DNA of 7,512 bases. Origin: Actinomycetes bacterium (lineage in GTDB: Bacteria > Actinomycetota > Acidimicrobiia > Acidimicrobiales > RAAP-2). The translations under genes and the position numbers were made by a program. The notes beneath the pieces are model-generated. The model saw only the letters and a program-made list of their open reading frames with translations, searched no databases and was not told where the DNA came from. Within the stretch, counting starts at the first letter, position 1; every line of letters begins with the position of its first letter. The DNA lies in contig JAKAZC010000131.1 in NCBI GenBank assembly GCA_021826655.1, positions 1-7,512 on the forward strand. Reading direction: 5' to 3'. Of this stretch, positions 1 to 5,600 are shown one piece after another.

Positions 1-7
1 GAAGTAA

Positions 8-310
8 CTTGCATGCTGCGTCGATATCCTGAGTGCGGCCGAGGCGGAGGCGTTCGGGTTGGTGAACCGCGTGGTCCCCGACGAGGAGCTCGACGCGTTC
101 GTCGACGGTTGGGCGCGGCGGCTGGCCGAGGGGCCGACGTTGGCCCTGTCGATGACCAAGACGATGCTCAACAATTCCATGGCGGTCTCGATGGACCAGG
201 CACTCGAGGACGAGGCGCGTTCCCAGTCCACGAATTTCGGGACCCGGGACACCCGTGAGGCCCTCAGCGCCTTCATCGAGAAGCGGTCCCCGGAGTTCGA
301 GGGACGCTGA
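8..310 (+). CDS. Enoyl-CoA hydratase/isomerase (crotonase family), C-terminal fragment
   Basis: This is the last hundred or so residues of a crotonase-fold protein, a family that hydrates or isomerises enoyl-CoA thioesters in fatty-acid and related acyl-CoA degradation. The readable part has the family's LSAAEAEAFGLVNRVVP stretch (roughly the last third of a 250-270 aa enzyme), a helical tail with MTKTMLNN, and the typical ending FIEKRSPEFEGR. The catalytic N-terminal half, with the oxyanion hole and Glu residues, is missing. An in-frame TAA lies at 5-7 and the first residues after it (LACCV) do not look like the family, so either the real reading frame switches near 15-20 or the extreme end of the sequence is faulty. 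The TTG at 59 is an internal codon within the conserved motif and is not a credible start. Substrate specificity cannot be given. A hairpin follows directly after the stop. Confidence 0.8.
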   Translation, partial: LACCVDILSAAEAEAFGLVNRVVPDEELDAFVDGWARRLAEGPTLALSMTKTMLNNSMAVSMDQALEDEARSQSTNFGTRDTREALSAFIEKRSPEFEGR

Positions 311-315
311 CCCCC

Positions 316-334
316 CGGGCCTTCGGAGGGCCCG
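316..334 (+). terminator. Hairpin after enoyl-CoA hydratase gene
   Basis: CGGGCC (316-321) pairs with GGCCCG (329-334) around a short loop, and a T-G wobble can add one pair. It starts six bases after the stop codon. There is no T-run after it, as is common for GC-rich actinobacterial hairpin terminators, so termination is inferred from position and stem strength. Confidence 0.55.
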
Positions 335-384
335 TCCCGATCGATGGGAGCGGTGCCCGCCGAAGCGGTGTCGCACCCGCCGCC

Positions 385-390
385 TAGGGT
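385..390 (+). promoter_or_regulatory. Candidate -10 box upstream of yifB
   Basis: TAGGGT fits the TANNNT form of the other -10 boxes in this window and lies in the only gap before the yifB-dprA operon. No convincing -35 box is seen 17 bases upstream. If used, transcription would start near 397, giving a leader of about 100 bases before the yifB GTG. That leader holds a GGTGCC/GGCACC inverted repeat (398-403 and 416-421). Confidence 0.35.
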
Positions 391-499
391 CACCCACGGT
401 GCCTCGAGAGCCGTCGGCACCTCGCAGCGGATCCGGGGTCGCAGCCCGGGCGCTCACGGTGGCTCTCCCGTGCCCTTCCCCATTCCCTCGGGAGTCTCC

Positions 500-2035
500 G
501 TGATCGCCAGCATCCCCTCCGCCGTCCTCCTCGGTGTCGACGGACGACCTATCTCCGTCGAGGTCCACGTGTCCAACGGGCTTCCTGGCCTGACCATCGT
601 CGGTCTGCCGGATGCCGCCGTGCGCGAGTCGCGCGACCGGGTCCGGGCGGCCCTGGCATCGAGCGGCCTGGCGTGGCCGCGGCGCCGGATCACGGTCAAC
701 CTCGCACCGTCGGGCATGCGCAAGGCCGGGGCCGGACTCGACCTCCCCGTGGCGATGGGGGTGTTGGTGGCGTCCGGTGTGCTGGACCCGGCGGCCGTCG
801 CCGGGCTCGCCTTCATCGGTGAGCTCGGTCTCGACGGCTCGGTGCGGGGCGTCCCCGGCACCCTGGTGCTGGCCGACGCGCTGGTCGACCACCGCCTGGT
901 CGTCGCCGAGGCGAGCCTGGACGAGGCCCGCCTGGCGGGAGGCCCGTGCGTGTCCGCGCCGACGCTGTCCGAAGTGGTCGCCCGCTGCACGGGCCGTCGG
1001 CCATGGGCGGATCCGCCGACCCCGGACCGGACGCACGACAGGAGGCCGGAACACTCGGATCGGCACCCCGCGGTCGATCTGGCCGACGTCCTCGGCCAGC
1101 CCGTCGCCCGTCGCGCACTCGAGGCGGCGGCGGCCGGCGGACACCACCTGCTCCTGGTGGGACCGCCCGGTGCCGGCAAGACCCTCCTCGCCACCCGCGT
1201 CGCCGGCCTCCTGCCCGATCTCGACGGGCCGACTGCCCGCGACGTTACCCGGATCCACTCGGCGGCAGGGGAGCTGCGGCCGGGCGACGGGCTCGCGACC
1301 CGACCACCGTTCCGGGCACCGCACCACGGGGTCTCCGTGGTGGCGCTGATCGGCGGAGGGAGCGCGGCCATGCGTCCGGGCGAGATCGGACTTGCCCACG
1401 GGGGCACGCTCTTCCTCGACGAACTGGGCGAGTTCCCGATCGCGGTGCTCGACGCGCTTCGCCAGCCGCTCGAGGACGGGATCGTCCGGGTCAGCCGGTC
1501 ACGGGGGTCGATCACCTACCCGGCGCGGTTCCTGCTGGTGGCAGCCATGAATCCATGCCCGTGTGGAGATGCGGGTACCCCGGGGACGTGTCGGTGCTCG
1601 CCGGCGGCGCGGGCCCGATATGCCCGAAGACTCTCCGGTCCGCTCCTCGACCGGTTCGACCTGGCGGTCCGTGTAGAGCGGCCCGGGGTCGATGACCTGG
1701 TCGCTCTTCGACCGGCAGAGGCCTCCGCTCCGGTGGCCGCCCGTGTCCTGGAGGCACGCCGGCGCGCCGCCGGGCGCGGCGTCGCCGTCAACGCCGACCT
1801 CCCGTTCGGCACCCTCGACGACACCGTCCCGCTCGAGCCCGAGGCGCAGGGCCTGCTCGAGCGGCTCCTTCGCTCCGGCCGCCTGAGCGCCCGGGGCCTC
1901 CATCGCGTCCGGCGCCTGGCACGAACCCTCGCCGACCTCGACGGATCGGGTCCTGAACTGTCGGTCCCCCATGTGGCGGAGGCCGCGTTCCTGCGGGGGA
2001 GTCGGGCGCTTCTGCTGGGGGAGGAGGTGCGGTGA
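500..2035 (+). CDS. yifB: YifB/ComM family AAA+ ATPase (Mg-chelatase-like)
   Basis: This is a 511-residue AAA+ protein of the YifB/ComM family. ComM is known as a hexameric helicase that promotes branch migration during natural transformation; in non-competent bacteria the role is uncertain. In order it has a ChlI-like N-terminal domain (about 20-140, with GLPGLTIVGLPDAAVRES), a Mg-chelatase-type AAA+ core, and a C-terminal helical domain (about 400-505). Visible motifs are Walker A GPPGAGKT (221-228), Walker B GGTLFLDE (301-308), sensor 1 within MNPCPCG (350-356), and an Arg finger candidate at R385 in LLDRFDL. Four cysteines (353, 355, 364, 366) form the family's putative metal knuckle. I chose the GTG at 500 because it begins the conserved IASIPSAVLLGVDG stretch, has GGGAG five bases upstream and gives the family's normal length. 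The ATG at 344 would add 52 low-complexity residues. It overlaps dprA by four bases and is probably cotranscribed and translationally coupled with it. Its name rests on family motifs and not on a proven function here. Confidence 0.95.
   Translation: MIASIPSAVLLGVDGRPISVEVHVSNGLPGLTIVGLPDAAVRESRDRVRAALASSGLAWPRRRITVNLAPSGMRKAGAGLDLPVAMGVLVASGVLDPAAVAGLAFIGELGLDGSVRGVPGTLVLADALVDHRLVVAEASLDEARLAGGPCVSAPTLSEVVARCTGRRPWADPPTPDRTHDRRPEHSDRHPAVDLADVLGQPVARRALEAAAAGGHHLLLVGPPGAGKTLLATRVAGLLPDLDGPTARDVTRIHSAAGELRPGDGLATRPPFRAPHHGVSVVALIGGGSAAMRPGEIGLAHGGTLFLDELGEFPIAVLDALRQPLEDGIVRVSRSRGSITYPARFLLVAAMNPCPCGDAGTPGTCRCSPAARARYARRLSGPLLDRFDLAVRVERPGVDDLVALRPAEASAPVAARVLEARRRAAGRGVAVNADLPFGTLDDTVPLEPEAQGLLERLLRSGRLSARGLHRVRRLARTLADLDGSGPELSVPHVAEAAFLRGSRALLLGEEVR
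2022..2027 (+). promoter_or_regulatory. Strong Shine-Dalgarno for dprA inside yifB
   Basis: A perfect AGGAGG lies in the last codons of yifB, four bases before the dprA GTG at 2032. With the GTGA stop/start overlap (2032-2035) it indicates translational coupling and fixes the dprA start. Confidence 0.85.
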
Positions 2036-3159
2036 GCGGAGCCCACCTCAGCGATGACGCCTGTGCCGCCTCCCTGGTAGGACTGCCCGGAATGACACCG
2101 GTGCGCCTGGCCCGCCTGCTCGACGGCCTGGGCCCCAGGATGGCGTGGAGCGCGGTGCGGGCGGGGACGCACCCGGGGGACCCGTCCCGCCGGTTCATGG
2201 GCGCGGCCCGGGCCACGGATCCGCAGGGCGTTGCCCGCCGGTACGCCGACGCCGGTGTCTCCGTCCTCCTTCCGGACGGGCCCGGGTATCCGGCGGCCCT
2301 GGTGGGCGACCCGGGCGCCCCCGCGGTGCTCTGCGCCACCGGGAACCCGTCGGTGCTCGAGGCGCGACCGGCCGTGGCCCTCGTCGGCACCCGGTCCGCC
2401 ACCCCCTATGGCGCACGGGTGGCCTCTGCCTTCGGGCGGGAACTTGCGGCCGCGGGAGTCGTGGTGGTGTCCGGGCTCGCGCGGGGCATCGATGCCGCCG
2501 CCCATGCCGGGGCACTCGCCGCAGGATCGGGCGCCGCGCCGCCGGTGGCCGTGGTGGGGACGGGTCTCGACGTGGTCTACCCGAAGGAGAACCGGGTGCT
2601 GTGGGAGCGCGTGGCGGCGTCCGGAGCGGTGCTGTCGGAGGCGCCGTTGGGCACCGGGCCCAGACCGCGGGTCTTCCCCGCCCGGAACCGGGTCATCGCG
2701 GCGCTGTGCGACGTCGTGGTGATCGTCGAGAGCCATCGGAGCGGCGGCTCGCTGTATACGGCCGAGGCGGCGGCCCGCCGGTCGATACCGGTGTGCGCCG
2801 TGCCCGGATCCGTCTACAGCCGCGCCTCCGCCGGGAGCAACGAACTGTTGGTGGACGGGTGCACGCCGGTCCGCGATGCGGCCGACGTCCTCGTCGCCGT
2901 GGCGCTGGCCCGCCAGGGCCGCGGCATGGTCGGACCGACCGAGGTCCCGAGGGCCAGGGGTCGGGGGGGCGGATTCCGACAGGAACCCACCGATCGGGTC
3001 CAGCGTTCGGTGTGGGAGGCCGTGGACGACACGCCCACGAGCGTCGAGACCGTCCTCCTCCGCACCGGCATGTCGCTCGCCGCCCTGGTGGCGGCGGGGG
3101 AGGAACTCGTCGAGGAGGGACTGCTGGCCGCCGGGGCCGGCTGGTGGGCCCGGGTGTGA
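2032..3159 (+). CDS. dprA: DNA-processing protein DprA (Smf)
   Basis: DprA binds incoming or exposed single-stranded DNA in the cytoplasm and loads RecA onto it; it is essential for natural transformation where that occurs, but is also kept by many bacteria not known to be competent. The 375 residues match the usual length. An N-terminal helical (SAM-like) region (about 1-70) precedes the Rossmann-like core with GTRSATPYG (119-127), VSGLARGID (146-154), VVGTGLDVVYPKEN and FPARNRVIAAL (from F215), then GSLYTAEAA and VPGSVYSRASAGSNELL. These are the family's diagnostic blocks. The last 70 or so residues form a probable winged-helix domain (QRSVWEAVDDTPTSVETVL), joined by an Arg/Gly-rich linker (about 300-320). 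The GTG start is set by the strong AGGAGG and by the overlap with yifB. The yifB-dprA pairing is a widely conserved order. A yraN gene, often found just upstream of this pair, is absent here. A hairpin follows the stop. Confidence 0.97.
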   Translation: MSGAHLSDDACAASLVGLPGMTPVRLARLLDGLGPRMAWSAVRAGTHPGDPSRRFMGAARATDPQGVARRYADAGVSVLLPDGPGYPAALVGDPGAPAVLCATGNPSVLEARPAVALVGTRSATPYGARVASAFGRELAAAGVVVVSGLARGIDAAAHAGALAAGSGAAPPVAVVGTGLDVVYPKENRVLWERVAASGAVLSEAPLGTGPRPRVFPARNRVIAALCDVVVIVESHRSGGSLYTAEAAARRSIPVCAVPGSVYSRASAGSNELLVDGCTPVRDAADVLVAVALARQGRGMVGPTEVPRARGRGGGFRQEPTDRVQRSVWEAVDDTPTSVETVLLRTGMSLAALVAAGEELVEEGLLAAGAGWWARV

Positions 3160-3164
3160 TCTCT

Positions 3165-3190
3165 GCCCCGTCTCCTGCGTCGGGCGGGGC
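3165..3190 (+). terminator. Possible hairpin terminator after dprA
   Basis: GCCCCG (3165-3170) is complementary to CGGGGC (3185-3190) with a 14-base loop, beginning five bases after the dprA stop. The loop is long and no T-run follows, so this is a moderate call. It would separate the yifB-dprA operon from the next gene, which has its own -10 box. Confidence 0.4.
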
Positions 3191-3208
3191 CGGGAAGGGA
3201 CCTGCCAC

Positions 3209-3214
3209 TACTGT
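3209..3214 (+). promoter_or_regulatory. -10 box of a leaderless promoter (LLM gene)
   Basis: TACTGT lies seven bases before the ATG at 3222, which puts transcription start at about 3221-3222, at the start codon itself. No -35 box is recognisable, and there is no well-placed Shine-Dalgarno for this gene, which agrees with leaderless expression. The same layout precedes the genes at 4645 and 5601. Confidence 0.6.
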
Positions 3215-3221
3215 GCGGGGC

Positions 3222-4046
3222 ATGTCGGCGATCCCGGTGAGCTCGGCCCGCCTCGTCGGGGTCGGGGCGTGGCTCGCGCCACCTGCCGCAGGAGCCCCCG
3301 ACGTGTTGGAGCGGGCGGCGACGGCCGCGGCGGCGTGCGAACGGGCCGACCTCGGTTCGCTGTGGGTGTCCGAGTCCCCCGGACCCGCCGGAGTCGGAAC
3401 GTCCTATGAGGCCTACTCGCTGCTCGGGGCCCTGGCGGTCCGATCCGTCAAGGTCCGTCTCGGAGTTGTGGCCGACGGATCGGAACGACGGGCTCCGTCG
3501 ATCCTGGCCAAGATCGTCACCGGGGTGGACGTGATCTCGCACGGGCGAGGCGTACTGGCCCTCGACGGCGACTGCGCCACGGGGACCGACGCCGAACGCC
3601 TGTCCGAAGCGCTGATCGTGAGTCGGGCGGTCCTGGTCGACGAGCACCCCACCTATGCCGGCCGGATCTACTCGGTGGACGGGGCGGTCAACCGACCGGC
3701 TCCGGTCCAGGACGGCGGCGTGCCGATCGTCGTATTCCTGCACGGACGCGGCCCGGGGCTCGGGGCGCTCCTCGACGTGGCGGCCAGGTCGGCCGACGTG
3801 GTCGTCGTCGACGGAGGCTCCGGGGGCGTGGACGACGTGCGTCGGCGCCTCGCGGAGCGGGTGGGCGTTCGACCGGATCCGCTCGGTCCTCTCGGGATCA
3901 TCGGGCGAATCGGCCCCGGTGCGGTCGGCCCCGGTACGCACCGCCAAATCGCTGCGATCCGAAGTGCGGGCGCCACCGGCTGCCTGGTCGGGGTGTCCTA
4001 CCCCTGGGACCCGGACCTCGTCGAGGGGCTGTATGCGGCGTGGTGA
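3222..4046 (+). CDS. LLM-class (luciferase-like) flavin/F420-dependent oxidoreductase
   Basis: This 274-residue protein resembles the bacterial luciferase-like monooxygenase superfamily, TIM-barrel enzymes that use FMN or, in many actinobacteria, coenzyme F420. Supporting stretches are an N-terminal beta-alpha unit ending in ADLGSLWVSES (about residue 50), SILAKIVTGVDVISHGRGVLA (from about 93, the family's ALLAKIVTTLDVLSGGR-like block), RLSEALIVSRAVL, PTYAGRIYSVDG (143-154, matching the PxTYEGxYY block) and NRPAPVQDGGVPIVV. The C-terminal third is shorter than in typical 300-350 aa members, so it is a compact form, and the usual glycine-rich GxG after the GGR-type block is replaced by ALDGD. 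Cofactor and substrate cannot be read from the sequence. It appears monocistronic, with a leaderless start, and is convergent with the PPOX gene. Confidence 0.8.
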   Translation: MSAIPVSSARLVGVGAWLAPPAAGAPDVLERAATAAAACERADLGSLWVSESPGPAGVGTSYEAYSLLGALAVRSVKVRLGVVADGSERRAPSILAKIVTGVDVISHGRGVLALDGDCATGTDAERLSEALIVSRAVLVDEHPTYAGRIYSVDGAVNRPAPVQDGGVPIVVFLHGRGPGLGALLDVAARSADVVVVDGGSGGVDDVRRRLAERVGVRPDPLGPLGIIGRIGPGAVGPGTHRQIAAIRSAGATGCLVGVSYPWDPDLVEGLYAAW

Positions 4047-4070
4047 TCCGATCCGTGCAGCCGGCGGCGT

Positions 4071-4089
4071 GGTGACCGCCCAGGTCACC
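4071..4089. terminator. Hairpin 1 between convergent genes
   Basis: GGTGACC (4071-4077) and GGTCACC (4083-4089) form a perfect 7-bp stem with a 5-base loop. It starts 24 bases after the LLM stop and lies in the 66-base gap between two convergent genes, so it could terminate transcripts from both sides. There is no T-run on either side. Confidence 0.5.
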
Positions 4090-4108
4090 CGACCCCGTGC
4101 CGGTCGGG
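4088..4108. terminator. Hairpin 2 between convergent genes
   Basis: CCCGACC (4088-4094) and GGTCGGG (4102-4108) form a perfect 7-bp stem with a 7-base loop, ending four bases from the PPOX stop codon on the minus strand. It shares two bases with hairpin 1. It is the closer candidate terminator for the minus-strand gene. Confidence 0.5.
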
Positions 4109-4112
4109 CGAG

Positions 4113-4520
4113 TCAATCGTCGTCGGGCGCCTGCATCACGACCTTGTCGGCCTTGACCGTGTACTTGACCCGCACCTCGCCCGGCCGGCGCATCGGGTAG
4201 GAGTCGAGTCCCATGTACTTCTTGGCCAGGGAGTCGATATGGGCGTCCGCCCCGTCCTCGGTCGCCACTGCGGTCCCACGGACCACCACCACGTTGAACG
4301 GGTCGTCCGGGTCGACGACCGACACCGCCACCTGGGGATTGGCGTCGAGGTTGGCCTGCTTCACCCGGCCCCGGGCCGTGTTGAAGACCAGATCGTCGCC
4401 GTCGAGGTCGATCCACACCGGGGTGACCTGAGGTCGTCCGTCGGTGTCGACGGTCGCCACGTTGGCGATCACCGGCCGTCGGACGAGTGTCTTCGCCTTC
4501 TCGGAGAGCTTGGTCGTCAC
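4113..4520 (-). CDS. PPOX-class (pyridoxamine 5'-phosphate oxidase-like) FMN/F420 split-barrel oxidoreductase
   Basis: This is a 135-residue split beta-barrel protein of the kind annotated as PPOX-class F420-dependent oxidoreductase (FDOR group, Rv1155-like). The family binds FMN or F420 and includes reductases of quinone-like and biliverdin-type substrates, many with unknown physiological substrate. Visible features are the N-terminal helix (LSEKAKTLV), the strand pair IANVATVDTDGRPQVTPVW (about 18-36), DDLVFNTARGRVKQANLDANP (residues about 42-62, with the Arg/Lys region that usually contacts cofactor phosphate), VAVSVVDPDDPFNVVVVRG, and a basic C-terminal strand (VRVKYTVKADKVV) before an acidic end. 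Length is normal. The GTG start at 4518-4520 has a perfect AGGAGG five bases upstream. It is divergent from nfo, with a candidate -10 box and a palindrome in the shared gap. FMN versus F420 use cannot be settled from sequence alone. Confidence 0.88.
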   Translation of the reverse strand: MTTKLSEKAKTLVRRPVIANVATVDTDGRPQVTPVWIDLDGDDLVFNTARGRVKQANLDANPQVAVSVVDPDDPFNVVVVRGTAVATEDGADAHIDSLAKKYMGLDSYPMRRPGEVRVKYTVKADKVVMQAPDDD

Positions 4521-4574
4521 GGGTTCCTCCTGTGGTCGCTCGGAACCGGCACCTCGCCGGACCCACGTCAGCCG

Positions 4575-4580
4575 AGTGTA
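4575..4580 (-). promoter_or_regulatory. Candidate -10 box for the PPOX gene
   Basis: On the minus strand this reads TACACT, a good TANNNT box. Transcription would start near 4568, giving a 5' leader of about 48 bases that contains the AGGAGG. No clear -35 is seen at the expected distance. Unlike the plus-strand promoters here, this gene would have a normal leader. Confidence 0.4.
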
Positions 4581-4583
4581 CGA

Positions 4584-4597
4584 CGCGTTCCAACGCG
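4584..4597. promoter_or_regulatory. 14-bp palindrome, possible operator in divergent gap
   Basis: CGCGTT and AACGCG form a perfect inverted repeat with a 2-base centre (CC). It lies just upstream of the candidate minus-strand -10 box, where a bound repressor would block the PPOX promoter. The regulator is unknown. A chance palindrome in GC-rich DNA cannot be excluded. Confidence 0.3.
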
Positions 4598-4632
4598 CAC
4601 GTCCGCCCCCGGTCGCCGGATGGGTCCACTGC

Positions 4633-4638
4633 TAGGTT
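4633..4638 (+). promoter_or_regulatory. -10 box of a leaderless promoter (nfo)
   Basis: TAGGTT lies exactly six bases before the ATG at 4645, so the expected first transcribed base is the A of the start codon. No Shine-Dalgarno and no clear -35 are visible. Confidence 0.6.
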
Positions 4639-4644
4639 GCGAGC

Positions 4645-5517
4645 ATGTTGATCGGAGCGCACGTCCGGGCGGGCAAGGGACTGGTGCCGGCCCTCGAACA
4701 CGGGGCGGACATCGGTGCCGACGCCGTGCAGATCTTCACCCAGAGTCCGCGGATGTGGAAGGCATCGCAGTACAGCGACGAGGTCCTCGCCGCCTACCGG
4801 GAGGCCCAGGCCGCGCACCCTTCGGTGGCCGCCACCTTCTGCCACGCCACCTATCTCATCAACTTGGCGTCACCCGACCCCGAGCTGGCCGCGAAGTCAC
4901 GTGCATGTCTCGCCGCCAATCTCGCCACGGCGGGAGGGATGGGTGCCGACGGCCTGGTCCTGCACATCGGGAGCCACCGGGGGAGCGGTTTCGGTACGGC
5001 ACTTCCGGCGGTGGCCGAGGCGCTTCTCGACGCACTGGACGAGGCGGAGACCGACGTCGACGGATGCGCCGTCCTCCTCGAGAACGCCGCCGGGGCCGGG
5101 GACACGGTCGGTCGGTCCTTCGACGAGCTCGCCCAGGTGATCGCCGCCGCGGGCGGTGACGAGCGCCTCGGGGTCTGTCTCGACACTCAGCACCTGTGGG
5201 CGTCGGGAATTCCCTTCGGCACGGTCGACGAGGCCGACACGCTGGTCGGGCTGATCGAGGGCACCGTCGGGATGGGCCGGCTGCGCTGCCTGCACCTCAA
5301 CGACTCGAAGGTCGACTTCGGGGCCAACAAGGACCGCCACGAGAACATCGGTGACGGCACGATCGGCGCCGATGGCCTGGCCGCGCTCCTCGGACATCCT
5401 TCCCTGCAGGACGTGCCGGCCATCCTCGAGGTCCCCGGGGAGGGAGACGGTCCGAGGGCGCAGGACGTCGCCGCCGCTCGGGAGGTGCTCGAAGCCGGTC
5501 TGGCGCTGCGGGCCTGA
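4645..5517 (+). CDS. nfo: Endonuclease IV (AP endonuclease, Nfo)
   Basis: Endonuclease IV cuts the DNA backbone 5' to abasic sites and removes blocked 3' ends during base-excision repair, using a trinuclear zinc centre in a TIM barrel. The 290 residues match the family length (E. coli Nfo is 285). It starts with IGAHVRAGKGL and has DAVQIFTQSPRMW. All nine expected zinc ligands are present in order and near-identical spacing to E. coli: H67, H107, E146 (LLENAAGAG), D180 and H183 (CLDTQHLWASG), H217 (LHLNDSK), D230 and H232 (DRHENIGDG) and E262 (ILEVPGEG). An active enzyme is therefore expected. The ATG is chosen because it begins the conserved N-terminus and sits at the predicted transcription start of a leaderless promoter. 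The gene is probably monocistronic: a strong hairpin encloses its stop codon and the next gene has its own promoter. Confidence 0.97.
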   Translation: MLIGAHVRAGKGLVPALEHGADIGADAVQIFTQSPRMWKASQYSDEVLAAYREAQAAHPSVAATFCHATYLINLASPDPELAAKSRACLAANLATAGGMGADGLVLHIGSHRGSGFGTALPAVAEALLDALDEAETDVDGCAVLLENAAGAGDTVGRSFDELAQVIAAAGGDERLGVCLDTQHLWASGIPFGTVDEADTLVGLIEGTVGMGRLRCLHLNDSKVDFGANKDRHENIGDGTIGADGLAALLGHPSLQDVPAILEVPGEGDGPRAQDVAAAREVLEAGLALRA

Positions 5518-5530
5518 ACGGCCCGCAGCG
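5504..5530 (+). terminator. Strong hairpin enclosing the nfo stop codon
   Basis: CGCTGCGGGCC (5504-5514) pairs perfectly with GGCCCGCAGCG (5520-5530). The 11-bp stem has a 5-base loop, TGAAC, which contains the stop codon. No T-run follows. A second hairpin is possible: GGCCCGC (5520-5526) can instead pair with GCGGGCC (5534-5540), so the two structures exclude each other. Confidence 0.7.
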
Positions 5531-5565
5531 GAGGCGGGCCGGCCACCGCTACCTGCCCCTGGAAG

Positions 5566-5594
5566 TTGTAATGAGAATCATTCCCAACTAGCAT
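5566..5594 (+). promoter_or_regulatory. Full promoter of the metal-uptake operon, leaderless
   Basis: A -35 box TTGTAA (5566-5571), a 17-base spacer and a -10 box TAGCAT (5589-5594) form the best promoter in the window. The -10 ends six bases before the ATG at 5601, so the first transcribed base should be the A of that ATG. No Shine-Dalgarno is present. The spacer carries the Fur/Zur-type operator. Confidence 0.75.
5567..5585. promoter_or_regulatory. Fur/Zur-family operator
   Basis: The core AATGA-GAA-TCATT (5570-5582) is a perfect 5-3-5 inverted repeat. Over 19 bases it agrees with the classical E. coli Fur box at 14 positions by my hand comparison, and its AT-rich form stands out in this GC-rich sequence. 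Its place between -35 and -10 predicts metal-dependent repression of the downstream importer. Which family member binds (Zur, Mur or Fur) is inferred as Zur from the ZnuA-type gene it precedes, and is not certain. Confidence 0.7.
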
Positions 5595-5600
5595 GCGTGT

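Noticed and set aside
344..499. ATG at 344 as the yifB start
   Set aside because: The 52 added residues are low complexity and not family-like, whereas GTG 500 has GGGAG at the right distance and begins the conserved N-terminus.
1516..2736. Long minus-strand frame of 406 codons across yifB and dprA
   Set aside because: It runs antisense to two well-supported genes, has low-complexity Arg/Gly/Pro composition and no recognisable domain. Such frames are common in very GC-rich DNA.
2145..3221. Upstream extension of the LLM frame into dprA
   Set aside because: The extension is Arg/Gly-rich shadow coding of dprA. The family-like sequence begins at the ATG at 3222, which also has a -10 box placed for it.
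4239..5159. Plus-strand frame of 306 codons overlapping the PPOX gene and nfo
   Set aside because: It crosses the divergent gap, overlaps two genes with clear motifs and has Arg/Gly-rich composition without a family match.
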